Assembly: GCA_902792495.1 (NCBI GenBank)
Contig: CADBAC010000007.1
Location: forward strand, 1 to 14,205
Direction of reading: 5' to 3'
DNA length: 14,205 nucleotides
Source of the DNA: Ruminococcus flavefaciens
GTDB taxonomy: Bacteria > Bacillota > Clostridia > Oscillospirales > Ruminococcaceae
The notes beneath the pieces were generated by a model that was not told the origin of the DNA, ran no database searches, and was given only the letters and a program-made list of their open reading frames with translations. The position numbers and the translations under genes were made by a program. Positions within the stretch are counted from its first letter, which is position 1. Each line of letters opens with the position of its first letter. This document shows positions 6,025-13,224 of the stretch, piece by piece.

Positions 6025-7146
6025 ATGAATATCGGCATTATCGGCTACGGAAAAATGGGAAAGGAGATATTCTCACTTTTCTTCGACAAGCTTCCCGACG
6101 CAAACTTCAGGATATACGACATAGCACCATCAGAAAAGAACACCGCTGATGTGCTGAAAACTCTCGGCAAGAGCCTGAAAAGAAAAAAGATCACCGAGGA
6201 ACAGTACGAATCCAAAAAGGATTCCTTCCTCTTTACTGACAGCATTTCGGATATGAAGGACTGCGATATAGTCATTGAGGCTATATTCGAGGATGTAAAG
6301 GTCAAGCAGGACACATTCCGTCAGCTTGCAGAGACAGTTTCTGAAAACTGCCTGCTCCTGACAAATACTTCTACTTTGAAAATCTCGGACGTTTTCGAGG
6401 GCATCCCCCACAGAGAACGCTGCTTCGGCCTACATTTCTTCTACCCTGTGAAGCTCTCGGGCTACGTTGAGCTGAACATCCTCCCCGATTCCGCCCCCGA
6501 AGCTGTTGCAAAGGCAAAGGCTCTCGTTGAAGCAGGCGGAAAGAGACCTGTAGTCCTTGAAGGCTGCTACCACATCTACCTCAATCAGCTCCTTTCATGT
6601 ATGGTGGGACACGCTATCATCATGAAGGATATGGCAGGTGTTTCCGTCAAGGAAATGAACAAGGCGCTCGCTCCCCTCTTCTCACTTGCTCCCCCATTCG
6701 ATATCCTCGACAGCGTGGGAGTAGGACTTATGGGCAAAAGCCCCGAAAACTTCAATATCCCACGATGCAGACAGCTTCAGGACAAGTGCTATGAAGTATT
6801 GCAGAAATGGACTGCGGAAGGCTGTCCGCAGGGACCTCTTGCTTTCCTGGATCATATGGCTGAAAACGAAGCCGATACAGGAAACAGCTGCGAAAATGCA
6901 GAGATCGATATGATGGCTTACCTCCTCAACGAGACTGTGAATACTCTTGAGGACTACAGCGGAGACAAGGAAGTGCTCTTTGAGGCAGTATGCGATACAC
7001 TGGGTCTTGCAGAAAAGGCCTCTTATTACTACAATGAATTCGGCGCAGATGCACTTTTCTCCGCACTGGATAAATATAAAGAAGCAACAGGCTTCACTTC
7101 TTACGATCACAAGGATAAGACCGTATGGGACGGTTATCTCGGATAA
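6025..7146 (+). CDS. 3-hydroxyacyl-CoA dehydrogenase family protein (probable beta-keto reductase of the operon)
   Basis: A 373-residue NAD-dependent dehydrogenase. The Rossmann motif is GIIGYGKMG (4-12). VIEAIFEDVKVK (83-94) and TNTSTL (113-118) follow. The four catalytic residues of human SCHAD (Ser137, His158, Glu170, Asn208) correspond to Ser116, His137 (GLHFFYP), Glu149 (YVEL) and Asn187 (YLNQ), each with a constant offset of 21, so it should be active. Differences from the norm are HFFYP for HFFNP and NQ for NR. The helical C-terminal domain is present. The family oxidises 3-hydroxyacyl-CoA in beta-oxidation or reduces acetoacetyl-CoA in butyrate synthesis. Since no FabG-like reductase is present, I infer that it reduces the beta-keto product of the ketosynthase. 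GGGAGG is 8 bases before ATG. Confidence 0.9.
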   Translation: MNIGIIGYGKMGKEIFSLFFDKLPDANFRIYDIAPSEKNTADVLKTLGKSLKRKKITEEQYESKKDSFLFTDSISDMKDCDIVIEAIFEDVKVKQDTFRQLAETVSENCLLLTNTSTLKISDVFEGIPHRERCFGLHFFYPVKLSGYVELNILPDSAPEAVAKAKALVEAGGKRPVVLEGCYHIYLNQLLSCMVGHAIIMKDMAGVSVKEMNKALAPLFSLAPPFDILDSVGVGLMGKSPENFNIPRCRQLQDKCYEVLQKWTAEGCPQGPLAFLDHMAENEADTGNSCENAEIDMMAYLLNETVNTLEDYSGDKEVLFEAVCDTLGLAEKASYYYNEFGADALFSALDKYKEATGFTSYDHKDKTVWDGYLG

Positions 7147-7151
7147 GTCCC

Positions 7152-7169
7152 CTGAAAGAAAGGATAAAT
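7152..7169 (+). repeat. 18-base repeat carrying the ketosynthase ribosome site (copy 1)
   Basis: CTGAAAGAAAGGATAAAT is identical to positions 8378-8395. It contains the AAAGGA Shine-Dalgarno and ends directly at the ATG of the ketosynthase gene. The two copies flank the ketosynthase gene. Confidence 0.75.
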
Positions 7170-8381
7170 ATGAATAAAGTAGTTATTACAGGCCTGGGCG
7201 CCATTACTGCTATCGGCCTTAACACAGAAGATTTCTGGAACGCTCTCATCAACGGCGAGGGCGGTATCGACAAGATCACACGTATCCCCGTTGAAAACCA
7301 CGACACTACAGTAGCCGCTCAGGTAAGCGACGACTTCGAGGCTCTCGCTTCTAAGTACTGGAAAAAGCGTCAGCTCAGCGCTACTACAAAGAGCTCAAGA
7401 ATGGGCCTTATCGCAGCAGGCGAAGCTGTAGATGACTGCGGCGCTGACATGAGTGCTCTCAACGGCTCAAGAATCGCCGTTATCTTCGGTATCGCAGATA
7501 ACTCCTACGACGATGCCGAGCAGGATATCAAGCCAAACATCATACTCAAGCGTATGCCAAGTGAAGTTCCTGCTATGCTGGCTATGAAGTACGGCATCAC
7601 AGGCGCTACATTCAACGTAAGCACAGCCTGTGCTTCATCCGCTTATGCCGCTGCTCTCGGAAAGCAGTTCATACAGTCGGGAATGTATGATATGGTCATC
7701 GTAGGCGGTATGTCTAATGTTGTTTCACACATCATCCTGAACGGCTTCAATCAGCTTCTTGCCATGTCTGTAAATCCCGATCCCGCAACAGCTTCACGTC
7801 CTTTCACAAAGAACCGTGACGGCTTCATCATGGGCGAAGGAAGCGGCGTTATGATCCTCGAATCAGAGGAACACGCCAAGGCAAGAGGAGCAAGGATCCA
7901 CTGTGAACTTGCAGGCGCAAGCATGACCTGTGAAGCACACAACCTTACCGCTCCGAAGACTGACGGTGAAGGCATGGCTGAGACTATCACCCTTGCACTC
8001 AAGGATGCAGGCATATCCCCCGAGGAAGTTGACTACATCAACGCTCACGGCACTTCAACAGGCCTCAACGATCTCTATGAGACAATGGCAGTAAAGAAAG
8101 TATTCGGCGAAAGAGCATATGATATCCCTATGTCATCCATCAAGGCAGCTATCGGCCATACCCTTGCAGCCGGCGGCGCTCTTGAAGGTATTGCCTGCGT
8201 AAAGGCTATCGAGACAGGCACACTTCCTCCGACTATCCACTACGACGAGCCGGATCCGGAGCTTGACCTGAACTACATCCCCAACAAGGCTATAAAGAAG
8301 GATATAAACGTTGCTGTATCGAATTCATTCGGTTTCGGCGGCAACAACGCTACCCTCGTATTCAGAAAGTACGAAGGCTGA
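7170..8381 (+). CDS. FabF-type beta-ketoacyl-ACP synthase (ketosynthase)
   Basis: A 403-residue ketosynthase that condenses an acyl starter with an extender on ACP. The full active site is present: Cys154 in STACASSAYA, His293 in INAHGTSTGLND, Lys325 and His330 in SSIKAAIGHTLAA, and the C-terminal NSFGFGGNNA loop. It is KAS II/FabF-like, with an elongating Cys-His-His triad, not a FabH-type starter enzyme. It is the only ketosynthase in the window; no chain-length-factor partner (a KS lacking the Cys) is present, so it probably works as a homodimer. The start is ATG 7170 with AAAGGA 5 bases upstream; the frame is open 15 codons further up, inside the previous gene, and those codons are not family-like. 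Confidence 0.95.
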   Translation: MNKVVITGLGAITAIGLNTEDFWNALINGEGGIDKITRIPVENHDTTVAAQVSDDFEALASKYWKKRQLSATTKSSRMGLIAAGEAVDDCGADMSALNGSRIAVIFGIADNSYDDAEQDIKPNIILKRMPSEVPAMLAMKYGITGATFNVSTACASSAYAAALGKQFIQSGMYDMVIVGGMSNVVSHIILNGFNQLLAMSVNPDPATASRPFTKNRDGFIMGEGSGVMILESEEHAKARGARIHCELAGASMTCEAHNLTAPKTDGEGMAETITLALKDAGISPEEVDYINAHGTSTGLNDLYETMAVKKVFGERAYDIPMSSIKAAIGHTLAAGGALEGIACVKAIETGTLPPTIHYDEPDPELDLNYIPNKAIKKDINVAVSNSFGFGGNNATLVFRKYEG

Positions 8382-8395
8382 AAGAAAGGATAAAT
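8378..8395 (+). repeat. 18-base repeat carrying the tautomerase ribosome site (copy 2)
   Basis: Exact copy of 7152-7169. Here it begins inside the last codons of the ketosynthase (its TGA is part of the repeat) and supplies AAAGGA to the next gene, whose ATG starts one base after it ends. Confidence 0.75.
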
Positions 8396-8396
8396 T

Positions 8397-8750
8397 ATGC
8401 CGATAGCACAGATGAAAACCAACTATAAGCTGGACGCAAACGCAAAGACCAGATTCCTCGATGAAGCAGCAAGAGAGCTTTCAGATATCCTGAAGAAGCC
8501 TCTCCCTGCTATCATGGTAATGCTGGACGACTGCTCCATGTATATGAACTGCTCTGATGATACAGTATTCTTTGCTGAGTTCAGATATATACTCCCACAG
8601 GAATACGCTGACAACAAGGCAGCTTTTCTGAAGGAACTGGCTGACCGTATGCTGGCTCTTATACAGAAGCACACCCATGTTGACCCTTACCGTATATATA
8701 TGCAGTTCACGGAGATGACCCGTGAGGGCGCATGGAAATATACGGGCTGA
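8397..8750 (+). CDS. MIF-like tautomerase superfamily protein
   Basis: A 117-residue protein whose length and pattern match macrophage migration inhibitory factor (about 114 residues). It begins Met-Pro, so removal of Met gives the catalytic N-terminal Pro1. QMKTNYKLD aligns with MIF's first strand. LKKPLPAIMVML (31-42 after Met removal) aligns with GKPPQYIAVHV and includes the conserved Lys32/33 before Pro. DPYRIYMQFTEM matches SPDRVYINYYDM, with the active-site Tyr kept and Asn97 replaced by Gln. The family catalyses keto-enol tautomerisation of phenylpyruvate or related enols, often as a trimer. In this operon it may shift an enol or double bond on the chain, or help cyclise it; that is inference. 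The CxxC of animal MIF is absent. Confidence 0.82.
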   Translation: MPIAQMKTNYKLDANAKTRFLDEAARELSDILKKPLPAIMVMLDDCSMYMNCSDDTVFFAEFRYILPQEYADNKAAFLKELADRMLALIQKHTHVDPYRIYMQFTEMTREGAWKYTG

Positions 8751-8774
8751 CAAGAATGAAAGGAACTGATTAAC

Positions 8775-9899
8775 ATGAAATGGGCAATTAGAGATTTATT
8801 AAATCCTGTAGTAACAAGATCAATGCTCTACGGCAGCGATCCCTTCGATATAGAGTACATCCTCAAGCAGGTCGATCAGATCAAGGCTATGAGCGGAAAA
8901 AAGATCCAGGCTGTATGGCTGGATAACTGGCACGCAAAGATCGACCACTATTCAGCTCTCCGTGATAAGGCTGAGGCAAACGGTCACAGAATATCAGCAA
9001 GAGCATATGCAAAGATGGTAACAGAGTGCCACTATGCCTGCTTTATGATAAATATCGACGATGTTGACACAAAGCGAGAGATCTACCACGGTCTTACAGA
9101 AAGCTACAAGCACTATGTAAGCCTCTGCGACAACAAGATCGAGTACATTGAGATCGATACAGAATACGGCAAGCTCCCTGCTTATATCCACTATCCCGAT
9201 GACGGAAGCAAGGCAAGCTACCCTGTAGCTATCACATACTCAGGCATCGGAAGCTGCAAGGAAGAGCTGGAAATGCTCTCACAGCCCCTCAATGAGAGAG
9301 GCGTAGCAGTTATCACTCCCGATATGCCGGGCGCAGGCGCTGCTATCATCGATAACAACGTAAAGTGCGGCGGTCCTCAGATAGAAGCTGCATTTGATGC
9401 AATATACAAATTCATCGACAGCAGAAACGACCTCGACAGCGACCGTATCGCTAACTTCGGTCTCTGCATGGGCGGCGGATACGCTTTCCGTGCAACTGTA
9501 AAGAATCCTAAGGTAAAGTGCTGCGTAAGCCTTTTCCCTCTCCTTATGCACTTCGCAGATCAGGGCTCTATCCCGATCTGGATGAAGAAGGGCAAGTGGA
9601 GCAGCTATCAGTACGCTGAGGATTACCTTGAGGGTATGAAGATACTTGAAGAAGGCACTCATGCTGCTGACTTCCTTATGGTGCACAGCGATGACGACAA
9701 CTGGATGAGCCCTGAGGCTTCCGAGAGACTCTACGAGAAGGCTACAGGCTACAAGGAGAGAATGCAGGTAACCGAAAAGCCTGCTTATGCTTCAGAAGAG
9801 ACCATCATGCACGCTATGCCCGTTGGTGAGCAGTATCACTGGGTAAAACACGAAGCAGCAGATTTTATTGCTGAGAGACTGACAGGAGAGAAAAAATGA
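8775..9899 (+). CDS. Alpha/beta hydrolase (FrsA/DHPON-hydrolase or dienelactone-hydrolase-like) with Cys nucleophile
   Basis: A 374-residue hydrolase with a ~120-residue helical N-terminal cap and then a catalytic domain. The order is: oxyanion strand region VAITYSGIGSCKEEL (151-165), TPDMPGAG (181-188), nucleophile elbow GLCMGGGYA (229-237) with Cys231, the acid in VHSDDDNW (303-310), and His355 in EQYHW. The nucleophile is Cys where most relatives have Ser; dienelactone hydrolases (GxCxGG) share this. Capped relatives include FrsA, 2,6-dihydroxypseudooxynicotine hydrolase (a C-C hydrolase) and the fungal Ayg1 polyketide-shortening enzyme, so C-C cleavage, lactonisation or chain release are all possible. 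AAAGGA is 10 bases before ATG. It overlaps the ligase gene by ATGA. Confidence 0.85.
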   Translation: MKWAIRDLLNPVVTRSMLYGSDPFDIEYILKQVDQIKAMSGKKIQAVWLDNWHAKIDHYSALRDKAEANGHRISARAYAKMVTECHYACFMINIDDVDTKREIYHGLTESYKHYVSLCDNKIEYIEIDTEYGKLPAYIHYPDDGSKASYPVAITYSGIGSCKEELEMLSQPLNERGVAVITPDMPGAGAAIIDNNVKCGGPQIEAAFDAIYKFIDSRNDLDSDRIANFGLCMGGGYAFRATVKNPKVKCCVSLFPLLMHFADQGSIPIWMKKGKWSSYQYAEDYLEGMKILEEGTHAADFLMVHSDDDNWMSPEASERLYEKATGYKERMQVTEKPAYASEETIMHAMPVGEQYHWVKHEAADFIAERLTGEKK

Positions 9900-11455
9900 G
9901 CAAGAACTTTTTTGATTACTACAGCAAATACGCTCAGGAGACACCTGACAAGGTCCTCCTCCGTATCGATGAAAATACACTGACATACAGCGAATTCATG
10001 GAAAAGACAGCTCTTTTCGGTTCCGCACTGAAAAAGCTGGGCATCGGCGAAAACGACAAGGTAGGCCTTGTAATGCCTAACAGCATCGAGTGGTTCATCG
10101 CTTTCTGGTCAGCTGTAAGAATAGGCGCTCAGCCTGTTCCTATGGACCCGCAGAGCGGTTCACTGGAGCTTTCAAGACTTATCCCTGCTACAACAGTAAA
10201 GGTCATATTCGCATTTGAAAAGTACAAGGCAAACAGCATCCTCGGTGCTGTAAGCGCACTTGTACCCGAGAAGATATCTCTCACAAAGGTGATCTGCTTT
10301 GCTGACGAGAATGCTCTTCCAAAGGATGACTGCTACATCACAGCTGACAAGTTCGTGGCTGAGTACGGCGAGAAGGAATGCGAGATATTCCAGCCTGAGT
10401 ACCTCCACACAATGTCACTTGCCTGCACATCAGGAAGCACAGGCACTCCTAAGATCCTTTCAGTTCCTTCAGGCGGATTCCTTTCCACTCAGAAGGACAT
10501 GGGCGACTACCTTGGATTCACATCAGACGATGTAATGATGCTCGGTATGACACTCTACCACCAGGGCGGTTTCGGTATGGGTCAGCAGATGGCTCTCAAG
10601 GGCGGTACTATGATGTATCAGCCTCAGTTCAACCCTGTAGAGTTCCTTGAGACAGTTCAGAAGTACAAGGTAAACGTTATCCAGCTTACATCCACACTTG
10701 CAAAGGTGCTCCTTTCAACACCTGATTTCGACAAGTATGACCTTTCAAGCGTTCGTGCCTGCTACTTTGCAGGTGAAGTTCTCCCCAAGGAGATAGCCGA
10801 TATCTTCGTTGAGAAGCTTGGCATCAGAGTTATCAACGTTATCGGTTCTTCCGAGACCTGCACAATGGTAGTATGGGATTCTGCAAGAGATGCAGGTACA
10901 GACCCCAGCGACTTCCGCAAGCTCAGCTTCACAGATGTAAGAGTTATCGACGCTCAGCACAACGATGTTGCTGAGGGCGAGATCGGTGAGCTCTGCGTAT
11001 ACACAGACGGCGTTATCACTGATTATTTCGGCAACCCTGAGCTTTCAGCAGAGAAGATCCTCACAGACGATCAGGGCCGCAGATGGTTCTGCACAGGCGA
11101 CCTTGTAAACAAACTGCCAAACGGTATCGTTCGTTTCGCAGGCAGAAGCAAGCGTATCATCAAGCGTGGCGGCAATCTTGTACACGCTGAGGAAGTTGAG
11201 GCTTGCCTCCTTACACATCCTAAGATCGCAGCAGCAGCTGTAACAGATGAACCGCATCCTGTTATCGGCCAGCAGATCGTTGCATACATCCAGCCAAAGG
11301 GCGATGAGAAGGTCACCAGAGGCGAACTTGCACGTTACTTCGACGGCAAGCTTTCAGCATACAAGGTACCCGATAAGGTAGTTCTCGTTGAAGAGATACC
11401 AAAGGATATCGGTAAGATACAGTTCAAATATCTCAGAAAGAAGGAGTATAAATAA
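9896..11455 (+). CDS. Class I adenylate-forming acyl-CoA/ACP ligase (AMP-binding)
   Basis: A 519-residue ANL-superfamily enzyme that activates a carboxylic acid with ATP and transfers it to CoA or a carrier protein. Core motifs: P-loop TSGSTGTPK (178-186), A5 GSSET (317-321), A7 CTGD (399-402), the hinge Arg in AGRSKR (415-420), and the catalytic Lys507 in GKIQ near the C-terminus. The usual Thr in SGTTG is Ser and the residue after PK is Ile rather than Gly. The substrate cannot be read from sequence. It lies between the Cys-hydrolase (ATGA overlap) and the second ACP (TAATG overlap), so direct loading of that ACP with a starter acid is a reasonable inference, as in aryl polyene and fatty-acyl-AMP ligase systems. 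Complete, not truncated. Confidence 0.93.
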   Translation: MSKNFFDYYSKYAQETPDKVLLRIDENTLTYSEFMEKTALFGSALKKLGIGENDKVGLVMPNSIEWFIAFWSAVRIGAQPVPMDPQSGSLELSRLIPATTVKVIFAFEKYKANSILGAVSALVPEKISLTKVICFADENALPKDDCYITADKFVAEYGEKECEIFQPEYLHTMSLACTSGSTGTPKILSVPSGGFLSTQKDMGDYLGFTSDDVMMLGMTLYHQGGFGMGQQMALKGGTMMYQPQFNPVEFLETVQKYKVNVIQLTSTLAKVLLSTPDFDKYDLSSVRACYFAGEVLPKEIADIFVEKLGIRVINVIGSSETCTMVVWDSARDAGTDPSDFRKLSFTDVRVIDAQHNDVAEGEIGELCVYTDGVITDYFGNPELSAEKILTDDQGRRWFCTGDLVNKLPNGIVRFAGRSKRIIKRGGNLVHAEEVEACLLTHPKIAAAAVTDEPHPVIGQQIVAYIQPKGDEKVTRGELARYFDGKLSAYKVPDKVVLVEEIPKDIGKIQFKYLRKKEYK

Positions 11456-11706
11456 TGAATAATCTCGATTGGAACGAATTCACACAGGTCATCTCCGATT
11501 ACGTAGGAGTTGACGCTTCAGAGATCACAAAGGATACAGACGTTTACGACGATCTTTATCTCGATTCACTGGGACTTTTCGGTCTCGGTTCACACATCAC
11601 AGAGACTTACAAGCTTGGTCTTCCCCTTTCACAGGTAGCTTCTATCAGCAGAGTAGGCGAATTCTTCGACCTTCTCAACGAAAAGGGCACACCTTCAGAG
11701 GACTGA
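11455..11706 (+). CDS. Acyl carrier protein 2 (83 aa)
   Basis: A small acidic carrier protein with the attachment motif YDDLYLDSLGLFGL; Ser38 should carry phosphopantetheine. It differs clearly from the 100-residue ACP at 3478, with Leu-Tyr-Leu-Asp-Ser in place of Leu-Gly-Ser-Asp-Ser, so the two probably have separate partners. Its start shares one base with the ligase stop (TAATG), which suggests stoichiometric expression with the ligase and a role as starter carrier. No phosphopantetheinyl transferase is encoded nearby, so activation must rely on a cellular enzyme. Confidence 0.9.
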   Translation: MNNLDWNEFTQVISDYVGVDASEITKDTDVYDDLYLDSLGLFGLGSHITETYKLGLPLSQVASISRVGEFFDLLNEKGTPSED

Positions 11707-11707
11707 T

Positions 11708-12397
11708 ATGGTACTTTTCTTTCTCCCACACGCAGGAGGCTCAGCAAAGAGTTACAGCTCGTTCAAGCGCTTCCTGCCAAAGGAGCTTACAGTAGTCCCT
11801 ATGGAGCTCTCAGGGCGCTTCACACGCTCCTCTGAGCCTCTCCTTGATACAATAGAAGGCTGCGTTGCCGACCTCATAGAGAAGCATTCTGAGCTTCTCA
11901 GAGGGGATTACGTTATTTTCGGCCACAGCATGGGTACTGTTCTCGCTACTGAATTTGTACGTCAGGCTAAGGCAAAGGGACTGGCTACGCCGAAGCATAT
12001 CTTCCTCTCAGGCAAGAATCCTCCCGATGAGGACGTTCACTGCTTTGAGGACGTGGAAAATGCTTCCGACGAGGATATCGTGGCTTTCTTCAATAAGAAC
12101 AGCCTTGCATCCGCACCTGTCATTCCCGATGAGGAACTGGTAAAACAGCTGAACAAAGTGCTTTGCACCGATGTACGCATGGCTGAGAGATACAAGGCTA
12201 CTCCCGATGATATCGACTTCGGATGCGATATCACAGTGCTGTACGGAACAGAAGATCCGCTCATGCAGACAGTTGATATGAACACATGGAGCAGATTCAC
12301 TTCGGGCAGATGTGAAGTCATCCCATTCAGCGGCGATCATTTCTACTTCGGCGCACACAAAGAGGAGATCTGCAAAATAATCATTGACAAAATATAA
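11708..12397 (+). CDS. Type II thioesterase (GrsT/RedJ-like alpha/beta hydrolase)
   Basis: A 229-residue thioesterase of the kind found as a separate protein in NRPS and PKS operons. It has the family start FFLPHAGGSAKSY (4-16), the nucleophile motif GHSMGT (72-77, Ser74), the acid in YGTEDPL (Asp183) and the His in SGDHFYF (His211). MELSGR (32-37) matches the usual P/LPGR segment. Such enzymes usually remove wrong or stalled acyl groups from carrier proteins and sometimes release the product. The start is 1 base after the ACP 2 stop. It is the last gene before the operon terminator. Its presence supports an assembly-line biosynthetic role for the operon rather than primary fatty acid metabolism. 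Confidence 0.93.
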   Translation: MVLFFLPHAGGSAKSYSSFKRFLPKELTVVPMELSGRFTRSSEPLLDTIEGCVADLIEKHSELLRGDYVIFGHSMGTVLATEFVRQAKAKGLATPKHIFLSGKNPPDEDVHCFEDVENASDEDIVAFFNKNSLASAPVIPDEELVKQLNKVLCTDVRMAERYKATPDDIDFGCDITVLYGTEDPLMQTVDMNTWSRFTSGRCEVIPFSGDHFYFGAHKEEICKIIIDKI

Positions 12398-12404
12398 AAG
12401 CGCA

Positions 12405-12442
12405 GCCCCGAAGCATTTCAAAGTGCTTCGGGGCATTTTATT
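12405..12442 (+). terminator. Bidirectional terminator between the operon and the convergent genes
   Basis: GCCCCGAAGCA (12405-12415) pairs perfectly with TGCTTCGGGGC (12424-12434), an 11-bp stem, followed by ATTTTATTTTA. On the minus strand the same stem is followed by a shorter T-run (CTTTTAT), so it can end the convergent metalloprotease transcript too. Confidence 0.92.
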
Positions 12443-12456
12443 TTATCCGTATATAT

Positions 12457-13206
12457 TTATTTGAAATAAGCGGTATCAAAATCCTCACCGTTGTTCAGCT
12501 TATCAAATAATTCCAGCAAGCCTTTCTGCTGATGAGTCTCCATCCAGACACCGACCTCATGTTTCGCATTCAGATAGCGGAAACGCCTGTCATCTGCTGT
12601 TCCTGCATAGAATTCGGAACCTGTATCCATCTCTTCAAGAGGAAGTGCGTTTTTTCCGTTATCAGTCTGTTCAATCCATGCATCCAGCCCATATTGCTCA
12701 CGATAATCATTCTGCGTGGCAAGTCCCTCATCAAACCATGTGGGAAGACTTTCCAGGACATCCATATTCAGGCGGGTATGCAGCTCCGCATGAGTGAATT
12801 CATGTGCTATTATATCGATATTAATGTATTCATCCGAAACAGAAATGTAATTCTTCTTTGAATCGGAAGTTATGGTATCTTTTTCTCCGCCAAGCTTTGC
12901 AAGCAGTTTATCATCATCGCAGAAAATAATGATCGTAGTATCGGTACACTGCAATTCTCCGAAAAATGCTCTGTCACGTTCCAATGCATCTTCCGTGAGC
13001 CTGATCGCTTCTTTGATATTACCGGAATAGTTCTTGTTGACATAAATATTATCTGCTGCTTTTTCAAAGGAAATGCGGTACGGAACTGACATCCGATAGC
13101 CTAAAGGCGTAAACTGAAAAATATAAACAGCAGCCAGCAACACCAGCAGTATCAAAGAAATACAACAAATGATAATGATCTTCTTTTTGTTTAGTTTCAC
13201 TTTCAT
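12457..13206 (-). CDS. Membrane-anchored HExxH putative zinc metallopeptidase
   Basis: A 249-residue protein with a Lys-rich N-terminus, a single transmembrane segment at about residues 10-30 (IIIICCISLILLVLL) and an extracellular domain. The zinc site is of gluzincin type: HEFTH (135-139) supplies two His and the catalytic Glu136, and WFDEGLAT (158-164) supplies the likely third ligand Glu160. This resembles the DUF4157/peptidase MA-like group; the substrate is unknown. I chose ATG 13206, which has GGGAG 8 bases upstream (complement of 13215-13219); in-frame ATGs at 13212 and 13221 are too close to, or upstream of, that site. The start lies 18 bases after the NudC-like gene stop, so the two are probably one transcript. 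No link to the biosynthetic operon is evident. Confidence 0.8.
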   Translation of the reverse strand: MKVKLNKKKIIIICCISLILLVLLAAVYIFQFTPLGYRMSVPYRISFEKAADNIYVNKNYSGNIKEAIRLTEDALERDRAFFGELQCTDTTIIIFCDDDKLLAKLGGEKDTITSDSKKNYISVSDEYINIDIIAHEFTHAELHTRLNMDVLESLPTWFDEGLATQNDYREQYGLDAWIEQTDNGKNALPLEEMDTGSEFYAGTADDRRFRYLNAKHEVGVWMETHQQKGLLELFDKLNNGEDFDTAYFK

Positions 13207-13224
13207 GTTCATTTCTCCCATTAA

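Noticed and set aside
2484..12397. Aryl polyene, ladderane or dialkylresorcinol cluster
   Set aside because: These contain FabG-type ketoreductases and hotdog dehydratases, extra ketosynthases or chain-length factors, and other marker genes that are absent here; only the general ligase-ACP-KS-thioesterase logic is shared.
2484..12397. Ordinary butyrate or beta-oxidation operon
   Set aside because: HAD and crotonase genes would fit, but there is no thiolase, acyl-CoA dehydrogenase, Etf or CoA-transferase, while two ACPs, an acyltransferase, a ketosynthase and a type II thioesterase are present.
12532..12861. Open frame of 109 codons on the plus strand
   Set aside because: Antisense to the HExxH metallopeptidase gene, with no ribosome site or family features.
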